NCBI GenBank assembly: GCA_039815415.1
Contig: JBCBZH010000031.1
Location: 1-23,387, forward strand
Source: JBCBZH01 sp039815415
GTDB lineage: Bacteria; Bacteroidota; Rhodothermia; Rhodothermales; Rubricoccaceae
Direction: 5' to 3'
DNA: 23,387 nt
In this document: piece after piece, positions 14,202-21,065 of the stretch
How the letters are laid out: every line of letters begins with the position of its first letter
How positions within the stretch are numbered: the stretch's first letter is position 1
Notes under the pieces: model-generated
Databases searched by the model: none
What the model was told of the DNA's origin: nothing
What the model saw: the letters and a program-made list of their open reading frames with translations, nothing else
Position numbers and translations under genes: made by a program

Positions 14202-15407
14202 ATGATCGTTCTCGTTCTCAACGCCGGATCCTCGTCCCTCAAGGTGGATGTTATCGACGCCGCGGCGCGCACCACGCTGGCCGAGGGGCACGTCGAACGC
14301 ATCGGCGCGGTGACGGCGCTCGGGTCGTTTGCCGTCGGCGGTGCGAAGCCGGAGCGGCGCAGCCTCTCCGCCTCCGACCACATCGCGGCGCTCGAGTTCG
14401 TGCTCAAGGAGATCCATGAAAGCGACGACCTGGGCCAGATCGAGGCCGTTGGGCATCGGGTGGTGCATGGCGGCGAGAACTTCGCGGAGTCGGCGCTGAT
14501 TACCGCCGAGGTAGTGGATGCCATCCGCGATGCCTTCGACCTTGCTCCGCTCCACAACCCGGCCAACCTGCGCGGCATTCGAGCGGCGCAGGCCGCCTTC
14601 CCGGACGTGCCGCAGGTGGCTGTGTTCGACACCGCCTTCCACCAGACGCTTCCCCCCGAGGCCTACCTCTACGCGATCCCGAACCGCCTCTACAGGCGCC
14701 ACAAGGTGCGGCGCTACGGGTTTCATGGCACCAGCCACTACTACGTCTCGCGGCGCCTCTACGAGCTGGCGGACCTCGACAAGACCGACAGCTGCGTGGT
14801 CACGCTGCATCTCGGCAACGGCTGCTCGGCGTGTGCCATCGAGAACGGGCGCAGCGTAGACACGTCGATGGGCATGACCCCGCTGGACGGGCTAGTGATG
14901 GGCACGCGTGCGGGCGACCTCGACCCGTCTATCATCTTCGACATCGTGGAGAAAGAGGAAATGTCGCTGGCTGAGGTGCAGACGCTTCTCAACCGCTACT
15001 CGGGCCTGCTCGGACTCAGCGGCTACGCTGCCGACATGCGCGACCTGCTCTCCGAAGCCGCCGACGGAGATGTGCGGTGCCAGCAAGCCATCGACGTGTT
15101 CTGCCACCGGGTGCGGGGCTACATCGGTCAGTACCTCGCCACCCTCGGCCGGCTCGACGGGATTGCGTTCACGGCGGGAATCGGGACGTACGCAGCCCCG
15201 ATCCGCGCCAAGATCCTTCAGGGTCTCCAAGGGCTCGGCATCGAGCTGGACGCGGAGGCCAACCGGGCCGCCAGTGGCCAGGAGGCCCGGATTACCACCG
15301 GCGCCAGCCCAGTGCCGGTCTGGGTGGTCCCAACGAACGAGGAACTGGTGATCGCCATCGATACGATGAAGCTGGCCCAGACGGCCCGGCAGACACCATT
15401 CGTCTGA
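14202..15407 (+). CDS. ackA: Acetate kinase
   Basis: Acetate kinase makes ATP and acetate from acetyl phosphate and ADP in the cytoplasm. The 401-residue product has all main family blocks: VLNAGSSSLK (N7), GHRVVHGG (R86), PLHNP, VFDTAFH (D143), RYGFHGTSH (H175), HLGNGCS, DTSMGMTPLDG, GTRAGDLDP (R236), and TNEEL (E380/E381). One oddity is FTAGIGTYAAPIR, where most acetate kinases have GIGEN at the nucleotide site. The usual partner phosphotransacetylase (pta) is not in the window. The gene follows the Nudix gene by 42 bases. One motif copy inside (14762, YELAD) and one right after the stop (15409). Confidence 0.96.
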   Translation: MIVLVLNAGSSSLKVDVIDAAARTTLAEGHVERIGAVTALGSFAVGGAKPERRSLSASDHIAALEFVLKEIHESDDLGQIEAVGHRVVHGGENFAESALITAEVVDAIRDAFDLAPLHNPANLRGIRAAQAAFPDVPQVAVFDTAFHQTLPPEAYLYAIPNRLYRRHKVRRYGFHGTSHYYVSRRLYELADLDKTDSCVVTLHLGNGCSACAIENGRSVDTSMGMTPLDGLVMGTRAGDLDPSIIFDIVEKEEMSLAEVQTLLNRYSGLLGLSGYAADMRDLLSEAADGDVRCQQAIDVFCHRVRGYIGQYLATLGRLDGIAFTAGIGTYAAPIRAKILQGLQGLGIELDAEANRAASGQEARITTGASPVPVWVVPTNEELVIAIDTMKLAQTARQTPFV

Positions 15408-15408
15408 T

Positions 15409-15439
15409 CGCCAGCTCGTCCAGAGTTGCAGGGCTGGCG
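15409..15439 (+). terminator. Possible terminator hairpin after ackA using one motif copy
   Basis: The motif CGCCAGCTCG starts two bases after the ackA stop. CGCCAGC (15409-15415) pairs with GCTGGCG (15433-15439) across a 17-base loop. No T-tract follows. The second arm is not a full motif copy. Confidence 0.4.
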
Positions 15440-15507
15440 GGCTGGCCCCGGGTGCAATCAGCTCGGGGGCTCCGCCGTAGGTTCTGAACACCCCTCCGCC
15501 TGTGCAG

Positions 15508-16284
15508 ATGCCCCGCGTTCTTCTGTGTCTTGTCTTCGGCCTCGCCGCCTGCACGCCGACGCCCGGCGGGCCCCAGGGAGATCCGGAAGCTCTCGAGCTG
15601 GTGGAGCGCGTTCGGGCGCAGCACGGCGTGGGCACGCTGGACCATGCAGAGGTCACCTTCTCGTTCCGAGGAACGCCCTTCACGCTCCGCCGGGACGGGA
15701 CCACGTTCCGCTACGCACGGACGATCACCGATGACGCTGGGCGCCAGCTCGAGGAGGTGGTAGACAACACGGGCGCCCGTCGCTTTGTGGACGGCGTGGA
15801 GGTCGACCTCGATGAGGTAGAGGCAGACCGCGTCATGACGGCGGTGAACTCCGTGGCGTACTTCGCGCTGCTGCCATACTCGCTCACCGATCCAGCCGTC
15901 CGCGTTCGGGCTCTCGGGCCGGACTCCATAGGTGGACAGGCGTATGACCGCCTCGAGGCCACATTCGCACAGGAAGGAGGCGGCATCGACTGGGATGACC
16001 GCTACGTCTACTGGCTTCGCCAGCCGGACGCCACGATGGACTACCTCGCGTATAGCTACGCCGTGACACCGGGAGACACCAGTCGGAACGAGACCGGGAC
16101 GCGCTTCCGCGAGGTTCTGGGCGTCGAAGAGGTCTCAGGTGTCCGCTTCCAGAACTACCGCAACCTTACCGCAGACAGCATCGGGCCGAGGGATCTGGAA
16201 CGCTTTGGGGATCTGCATGACGTCGGCCAGACGTGGACCATCTCGGACATCCTCCTGGATTCCATTCGCGTGCGCCCATTGTAG
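15508..16284 (+). CDS. DUF6503 family lipoprotein
   Basis: A 258-residue lipoprotein with lipobox LAAC (C15), so anchored in the envelope. The mature part matches the DUF6503 family found widely in Bacteroidota: VTFSFRGTPFTLRRDG, NSVAYFALLPYSLTDPAVRVRALG, YDRLEATFAQEGGGIDWDDRYVYWL, MDYLAYSY and TGTRFRE. The repeated beta strands suggest a LolA-like half barrel, which is inference. I use the ATG at 15508; a GTG two codons upstream is possible. The gene begins 100 bases after ackA. Motif copies at 15742 (GRQLE) and directly after the stop (16286). Function of the family is unknown. Confidence 0.85.
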   Translation: MPRVLLCLVFGLAACTPTPGGPQGDPEALELVERVRAQHGVGTLDHAEVTFSFRGTPFTLRRDGTTFRYARTITDDAGRQLEEVVDNTGARRFVDGVEVDLDEVEADRVMTAVNSVAYFALLPYSLTDPAVRVRALGPDSIGGQAYDRLEATFAQEGGGIDWDDRYVYWLRQPDATMDYLAYSYAVTPGDTSRNETGTRFREVLGVEEVSGVRFQNYRNLTADSIGPRDLERFGDLHDVGQTWTISDILLDSIRVRPL

Positions 16285-16285
16285 T

Positions 16286-16344
16286 CGCCAGCTCGACGCC
16301 CTGATGCCGAGGACCGCGCGTTGAACGTCAGCATCGCGCTGGCG
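16286..16344. repeat. Motif copy and weak partner between two converging genes
   Basis: CGCCAGCTCG at 16286-16295 begins one base after the DUF6503 stop. A 7-base partner GCTGGCG lies at 16338-16344, giving a long 45-base loop. This convergent gap before the DUF922 stop (16359) may hold a shared terminator. Confidence 0.35.
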
Positions 16345-16358
16345 ATGGACTGCGCCGT

Positions 16359-17018
16359 TTACTTCGGCTCGATGGTTCCGTGCAGGGTGACCTCGTCGTA
16401 CCGGCGGTTGATATCGCGAATGGTGTCGAGGATGCGTCGGCCTTCTGTGTCGGCCTTGTCCTGGAGCGCGTCGCACGTCGGAGCCTGCATGGGGCGCAGG
16501 GCGCTGAAGATCTGTCGCGCGCCGAGAAGCGTGTAGTTCCTGTGCCCGTCTTCGTGCTCGAGGAGAATGCGTGCGCGGCGTCTCCATTCTGAGATCAGAG
16601 ACGCCGAGGCGTTGGCAGATGGGGTCCAGCGCCAGAGAGTAGTGGTGAGGTTGGCAGTAACCGTGACGTTGGTAAAGCGGCAGGCGTCGTTGCGCTGTTG
16701 AAACCGGTAGCGCCAGTCAATGCGCCAGCGCATATAGGCATCCAGAGAGCGGCCATCCACGCCTTTCTCCTCAATGGGCGAGTTGGCGCGAATGGACGCC
16801 AAGATCTCCTGGCTAGAGTCCCCCCGAACATCGTAGTAAATCGTGCGCTCGTTGACCCTGACCTGGGGGGGGAGCCGAGGGCGTGGTGGCGGCATAGGCA
16901 CACGTTCCAGAGGATTCTCCGCCGCTGGCGAGGGCGGCTGTGAGATCCGGGGAGCCTGCGCGCAGGCACTCGTCGCGAGCACGACAGAGAGGAGGAAAAG
17001 AAGGCCGAGATGTTGCAT
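16359..17018 (-). CDS. DUF922 putative zinc-dependent protease, exported
   Basis: A 219-residue exported protein of the DUF922 (PF06037) family, described as putative Zn-dependent proteases. The N-terminus is hydrophobic (HLGLLFLLSVVLATSAC); the sequence TSAC could be a weak lipobox at C19 or part of a signal peptide cleaved after AQA. A Pro-rich spacer (30-52) follows. Then come the family features: IYYDVRGDSSQEI, MRWRIDWRYRF, a conserved CRFTNVTVT, and the metal motif HEDGH (H155, E156, H159). Two more cysteines (C113, C182) could form a disulfide. I start at the ATG 17018; a longer in-frame start at 17093 would add 25 residues before the hydrophobic segment and fits poorly. Converges with the DUF6503 gene. 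Confidence 0.82.
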   Translation of the reverse strand: MQHLGLLFLLSVVLATSACAQAPRISQPPSPAAENPLERVPMPPPRPRLPPQVRVNERTIYYDVRGDSSQEILASIRANSPIEEKGVDGRSLDAYMRWRIDWRYRFQQRNDACRFTNVTVTANLTTTLWRWTPSANASASLISEWRRRARILLEHEDGHRNYTLLGARQIFSALRPMQAPTCDALQDKADTEGRRILDTIRDINRRYDEVTLHGTIEPK

Positions 17019-17305
17019 GGGGTGCCAATCTACAGGACGGGCGGAGGGGGAGCAGGGCACCCTCAGTGTGGCGCATGGCGTTTGGTACGGCAACGTGGAA
17101 CGCAGGTGGGTCCTTCTGAGCAGGTAGTGTCACCGGCTCGGAGGAGATAGCCGAGAGGCGTTCGGGGTCTTAAGCAGGGGGGCACGGCCCCGATACTCGG
17201 CGTGTCCTTCTGAACCTGACTGGCGTATTCATCGCCACGTTTGTCCAAGGGCATGCCCGTGTTGACGCCACCAAGCGGATGTGCCTCTTGTAGCCCTCCT
17301 CTGCC
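17019..17305. other. Gap between divergent DUF922 and Hpt genes, nothing assignable
   Basis: These 287 bases hold promoters for two divergent genes, but no box is convincing. There are only short imperfect inverted repeats (CGGCT/AGCCG around 17140-17160). No copy of the iterated 10-mer is present. Short reading frames here are out of frame with recognisable domains. Confidence 0.4.
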
Positions 17306-17734
17306 ATGTCCCTGTTTCGCCGCTTTGCCTCAGAGGAGACTGTTCAGCCCCGTTCGGAGACGCCGCCGTCCATCTCCTCGCCGCAGTCCGATGCGGACGA
17401 TGCTCAGCGGTTGCGGAAGGCCATCGGCGTTCACGTCGCGGAACTGCTTGGTGAAGAGGACCCAGAGTTTGTCCAAGATCTGGTCGACGCATTCTGTACC
17501 TCTGCACATAGCCTCGTCGCCGCCGTTCGAGGCTCGGACGATCTTGAGGAGGTAGGAAACGTGGCGCACCAGCTCAAAGGCAGCGCAGCCAACGTGGGGC
17601 TGAAGGAGATCCAGGCTGCGTGGGCTCGGGTGGAGTCCGGGACCCGCTCTGGCGACGCAAGTGTGCTCGGCCTCGAGCTGGCGAATGCCGTAGAGATGAC
17701 CTCGCGCGCTGCTACCGTGCTCGGCAGCGCCTAG
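17306..17734 (+). CDS. Hpt-domain histidine phosphotransfer protein
   Basis: A 142-residue protein. Residues about 36-140 form a four-helix Hpt bundle that relays phosphoryl groups between response-regulator receiver domains in a multistep phosphorelay. The phospho-accepting histidine is H88 in AHQLKGSAANVG, the standard HxLKGSA motif. The preceding helix holds EFVQDLVDAFCTSAHSLV. The first 35 residues are a variable Ser/Pro-rich lead. No kinase or receiver gene is in the window, so it is an orphan relay protein. Motif copies at 17674 (LELAN, in the last helix) and 17739 (five bases after the stop) form an inverted pair with a 55-base loop. Confidence 0.9.
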   Translation: MSLFRRFASEETVQPRSETPPSISSPQSDADDAQRLRKAIGVHVAELLGEEDPEFVQDLVDAFCTSAHSLVAAVRGSDDLEEVGNVAHQLKGSAANVGLKEIQAAWARVESGTRSGDASVLGLELANAVEMTSRAATVLGSA

Positions 17735-17738
17735 AGAT

Positions 17739-17748
17739 CGCCAGCTCG
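17739..17748 (+). repeat. Motif copy directly after the Hpt gene
   Basis: CGCCAGCTCG begins five bases after the Hpt stop. Together with the reversed copy at 17674-17683 it is an inverted pair bracketing the stop codon, a loose version of the terminator-like pairs after acnA and recO. Confidence 0.6.
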
Positions 17749-17771
17749 ACAACAGTAGCGCGCGTCTCTAC

Positions 17772-17927
17772 TCAGGAATCAGACGGGTCAGCCGGCCGAA
17801 AGACGACGAGGGTGCCATCGCGTGTGACGGCAAGGCCATGCGTTCGCTGATTGTCGGCTCCGCGTCGAGGTGGTGGGAGAAATGGCGTCCAGTCGGTCCA
17901 GCGATAGCCGGGGTGGAGATCAGGCAT
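17772..17927 (-). pseudogene. Short reading frame resembling the start of a beta-propeller protein, probable remnant
   Basis: A 51-residue frame. It begins MPDLHPGYRWTDWTPF and ends LAVTRDGTLVVFRPADPSDS before a stop. The segment THGLAVTRDGTLVVF looks like the first blade of an NHL/6-bladed beta-propeller, but the rest of such a protein is missing. Downstream on its strand lies a motif copy and then the Hpt gene. It may be the left-over 5' end of a deleted gene, or a short real gene. There is an upstream in-frame ATG at 17990. Low confidence. Confidence 0.35.
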
Positions 17928-18009
17928 GGGAGTCGCAAGGAAGACGCCACATGATGGAGAGGGCGGCCCGATGTCTCCAGCCCGGCGCATCGCGGCTTCT
18001 GAGCAGCTG

Positions 18010-18044
18010 TCGAGCTGGCGGTCTAGTGGTGCGCGCCAGCTCGA
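18010..18044. repeat. 11-bp hairpin of two exact motif copies
   Basis: TCGAGCTGGCG (18010-18020) and CGCCAGCTCGA (18034-18044) are perfect inverted repeats around a 13-base loop. A third copy in reverse orientation follows at 18065-18074. The position is not behind any clear gene end except the far-upstream Hpt gene. Confidence 0.6.
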
Positions 18045-18131
18045 GGCATGGAATCTCTGTCGTGCGAGCTGGCGTTGTGGAGGCGCGTCCGCGGCGACAC
18101 ACCGATCTTGCGCGGAGCCCCTGCGCCCGGT

Positions 18132-19934
18132 ATGACTTCACCCCTCCGACGACTCAACGCTGACCTCTGGCGCCATCGCTGGACGATGGGCCCTGGCCTG
18201 CTCTGTGCGCTGCTCTCTGCGCTGGCAGCGCTGTTTGTGCCCGGAGTGGTCCGCGAGGCCGTGGATGCGGTGCCTCGGATGGTGGCGCTGCACGGGGCGT
18301 TTCAGGGGACGCCCATGGCTGAGGAGCTCTTCGCAGACTTTCGCCAGACCCTCATTCTGCTGGGCCTGCTGGTGATCGGCCTGAGTCTGCTCAGCGGGAT
18401 GTTTCTGTTCCTGATGCGGCGCCTCGTGGTGGTCGCCAGCCGAGATATCGAGTACGACCTGAGGAACCGGCTCTACGCGCACCTCCAGACACTCTCGGGC
18501 GCGTTCTACAACCGATTTGCCACGGGCGACGTGATGACGCGGGCGACCAGCGACATCGAGCGGGTGCGTCGCTACGTCGGGCCTGCGCTGATGTATCTGG
18601 CACGGGCTGCTGCGGGCATCGTGACTGCGCTGGTGGTCATGCTCGCCATCTCGCCCACACTCACGTTCTGGGCACTTCTCCCGATGCCGGTTCTGGCCGT
18701 GCTGGTGTTCGTGGTCAGCCGGATGGTTCACCTCCGCACGGACCGCCAGCAGAAAGCCTACTCATCACTCACCAGCCGGGTGCAGGAGGCTCTCTCCGGC
18801 ATTCGCGTGGTGAAGGCCTACGCGCAGGAAGACACCTGGGCCGGTCGCATCGACGATGCCTCGGAGGCGTACCAGGACCGTGCTCTGGATCTCGCCCGCG
18901 TGGACGCCGCGTTCCGTCCCATCCTGATGACGCTGATTGGTGCCAGCACCGTGCTCGTGGTGGCGGTTGGCGGGCGGCTGGCGATCTCCGGCGAGCTGAC
19001 GGTGGGCAACATCGTGGAGTTTGTGCTCTACGTGACCATCCTGACGTGGCCCGTGGCGTCGTTCGGCTACGTGGTGTCGATGGTCCAGCAGGCTTCGGCC
19101 TCCATGAGCCGGATCGTGGAGATCCTTGACATTCAGCCCGACATCGAGGACAACGAGCAGACGGATTCGGGCATCACCGAAGTCGAAGGACGCATCACCT
19201 TCGAGAACGTCTGCTTCCGATACACAGCGGATGGCCCGGATGTGCTCAAGGATGTGTCGTTCGATGTGCCAGCCGGAGCGACGCTTGGCATCGTGGGACG
19301 GACGGGGTCGGGCAAGTCCACGCTCATCGAGCTGATTCCGCGCCTGATGGATCCAACCGATGGGCGGGTCCTGGTCGATGGTCGGGATGCCCATGAGCTT
19401 CCTGTGGAGGTGCTTCGTGGCGCCATCGGGTACGTGCCACAGGAGGTGTTCCTCTTCTCGGACACCGTCGGCAACAACATCGCCTTCGGCGAGATGGACG
19501 CCACCGACGAGCTGGTGCGCGCCGCCGCAGAGGAAGCCGACCTGCTGGCGAACGTCGAGGACTTCCCGCTCGGATTCGAGACCATTGTGGGCGAGCGCGG
19601 CATCACGCTATCCGGTGGACAGAAGCAGCGCACTGCCATCGCACGGGCGCTCATTCGCCAGCCCGAGATCCTTCTTTTCGACGATGCTCTTAGCGCGGTC
19701 GATATGCGCACGGAGGCGACCATCCTCGACAACCTGCGTCAGCAGTTCGGGCGCCGGACGGTGGTGGTGGTCAGCCACCGCGTGTCTGCCGTCCAAGATG
19801 CCGACCTGATTCTTGTGCTGGATGAGGGGCGCGTCGCGGAGCGCGGCACCCACGATGTGCTGGTGGATCTGGGCGGTGCGTACGCGGAGATGGTCCGCAA
19901 GCAGCAGCTCGAGGCCGAACTGGAAGACGTGTAA
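18132..19934 (+). CDS. ABC-type exporter half-transporter (TMD-NBD)
   Basis: A 600-residue fused permease/ATPase of the MsbA/multidrug exporter type in the inner membrane. Residues about 20-325 are the six-helix membrane domain, with the coupling-helix segment YDLRNRLYAHLQTL. The ATPase domain has Walker A GRTGSGKST (389-397), Q-loop Q437 (VPQEVFLF), signature LSGGQ (493-497), Walker B ILLFDD (513-518) and H-loop H549. The residue after the Walker B Asp is D518 rather than the catalytic Glu, as in the degenerate subunit of heterodimeric exporters (Bacillus BmrC type). A partner subunit would be expected; none is in the window. The ATG at 18132 starts at TSPLRRLNADLWRHRW, matching family N-termini better than 18048. 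No motif copy lies in the whole gene. Confidence 0.94.
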   Translation: MTSPLRRLNADLWRHRWTMGPGLLCALLSALAALFVPGVVREAVDAVPRMVALHGAFQGTPMAEELFADFRQTLILLGLLVIGLSLLSGMFLFLMRRLVVVASRDIEYDLRNRLYAHLQTLSGAFYNRFATGDVMTRATSDIERVRRYVGPALMYLARAAAGIVTALVVMLAISPTLTFWALLPMPVLAVLVFVVSRMVHLRTDRQQKAYSSLTSRVQEALSGIRVVKAYAQEDTWAGRIDDASEAYQDRALDLARVDAAFRPILMTLIGASTVLVVAVGGRLAISGELTVGNIVEFVLYVTILTWPVASFGYVVSMVQQASASMSRIVEILDIQPDIEDNEQTDSGITEVEGRITFENVCFRYTADGPDVLKDVSFDVPAGATLGIVGRTGSGKSTLIELIPRLMDPTDGRVLVDGRDAHELPVEVLRGAIGYVPQEVFLFSDTVGNNIAFGEMDATDELVRAAAEEADLLANVEDFPLGFETIVGERGITLSGGQKQRTAIARALIRQPEILLFDDALSAVDMRTEATILDNLRQQFGRRTVVVVSHRVSAVQDADLILVLDEGRVAERGTHDVLVDLGGAYAEMVRKQQLEAELEDV

Positions 19935-20023
19935 GGCTAAGGGAACGCCACAGCAGACCGGGGAGCACCATGCTCGTTCGGGGACGGACGAGTGGAGGAA
20001 CAGGGGAGTGACGACGGGAGACT

Positions 20024-20033
20024 CGAGCTGGCG
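20024..20033 (-). repeat. Intergenic motif copy after the ABC transporter gene
   Basis: CGAGCTGGCG lies 89 bases after the ABC stop within a 173-base gap. It overlaps a small inverted repeat CTGGC/GCCAG (20028-20039). Another small repeat, GAGCA-CCA-TGCTC (19963-19975), lies closer to the stop and could be a weak terminator. Confidence 0.55.
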
Positions 20034-20107
20034 AGCCAGGTGGTGGTGCGAAAGGAGCTGGGGAGAACAGCCAATGGCCCTACCTTCGGGGCTCCCAGAT
20101 CAGACTC

Positions 20108-21061
20108 ATGATGTCTTTTTCTCTCTTGCGCCGTGCACTCGGGTTGTCCTTGGCGGCTCTCCTGTGGGCGGTGCCTGCGTCGGCCCAGCTTCAGGCGGAT
20201 GGCCCACCGGTTCTTCTTCTCGCAGATGGTGCCGCTGCCATCCAGCCCGTTTGGTCGCCCGATGGCAGCCAGATCGCCTTTACACGTGACAGCTACGTTG
20301 GCCTTTGGATGATGGACGCGGATGGGAGCAATGTGCGCCAGCTTAGTGAGGAGCCCGCTGCCGGGTTTGGGTTTGCCTGGTCTCCTGATAGTCGTGCCAT
20401 CGCGGCCCGCGTGGCGCGGATCGATGGCGTGCGCCGAACCGACGCCATCAAGCAGTTCGAGCTGACGGGTGAGGCTGAGACGCTCATCGACTACGACACC
20501 CGTACGCCGAGCCTGCCGCTCTGGCTGGATGCTCACCGGGTCGGCGTCGTTCGGGCTGGCGAATTCGATGTTCGGGTGGTCGCAGAGGCGCCTCGGCTGG
20601 CGGCGCTAACGGGTGAGGCCATCCTGGGTGCTGGGCCGGATGGGATTCGCGTTGCGGATCTCGAAACAGGCGGGCTTCGGGACGTGCATCCGCTGGGCGA
20701 AGGTGCGTTGCTCAACGCTGCCGTCTCGCCTGACGGCCAGCGCGTAGCCTTTGAGGTGATGGGCGGCGGCCTTCATGTGATGGACCGCGACGGCTCCAAC
20801 CGCATCGATCTGGGAACTGGGCACCGGCCAGCGTGGTCGCCGGATGGACGCTGGGTGGTGTTTATGGCCACCGAGGACAACGGCCACATCTTTACCGGCG
20901 CCGACCTCGTCGCGGCTCGTGCAGACGGCTCCGCCCGCGTCGAGCTGACGACCACGCCAGATCGCCTCGAGATGAACCCCTCGTGGTCACCGGACGGCCG
21001 CGCCATCGCGTTCGACGACGCCACCGATGGCGCCCTGTACCTCCTTCCTGTCACCGAGTAG
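20108..21061 (+). CDS. Secreted TolB-like (PD40) beta-propeller protein
   Basis: A 317-residue exported protein. The signal peptide ends AVPASA (26), followed by a beta-propeller made of PD40/TolB-like repeats. The repeats carry the WSPDG hallmark: PVWSPDGSQIAF, FAWSPDSRAIAA, AAVSPDGQRVAF, PAWSPDGRWVVF and PSWSPDGRAIAF. Such propellers bind proteins or peptides in the periplasm or outside the cell. There is no peptidase domain, so it is a stand-alone propeller. It starts at the first of two adjacent ATGs (20108 or 20111). The amidase gene begins four bases after its stop, so they form one operon; a joint role in the cell wall or envelope is plausible. Confidence 0.87.
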   Translation: MMSFSLLRRALGLSLAALLWAVPASAQLQADGPPVLLLADGAAAIQPVWSPDGSQIAFTRDSYVGLWMMDADGSNVRQLSEEPAAGFGFAWSPDSRAIAARVARIDGVRRTDAIKQFELTGEAETLIDYDTRTPSLPLWLDAHRVGVVRAGEFDVRVVAEAPRLAALTGEAILGAGPDGIRVADLETGGLRDVHPLGEGALLNAAVSPDGQRVAFEVMGGGLHVMDRDGSNRIDLGTGHRPAWSPDGRWVVFMATEDNGHIFTGADLVAARADGSARVELTTTPDRLEMNPSWSPDGRAIAFDDATDGALYLLPVTE

Positions 21062-21065
21062 CCCG

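Larger units (their letters stand above)
17735..18131. other. 397-base region with a cluster of four motif copies and little coding evidence
   Basis: Between the Hpt stop and the ABC start lie only the propeller-like fragment (17772-17927) and four exact copies of CGCCAGCTCG/CGAGCTGGCG at 17739, 18011, 18034 and 18065. This is the densest cluster in the window. No RNA gene or promoter is clear. The ABC gene's frame stays open upstream to 18048, but that part is not homologous to transporters. Confidence 0.5.

Noticed and set aside
17241..17555. Plus-strand open frame before and overlapping the Hpt gene
   Set aside because: It is in another frame and Cys/Pro/Arg-rich; the Hpt frame has the conserved phospho-histidine motif.
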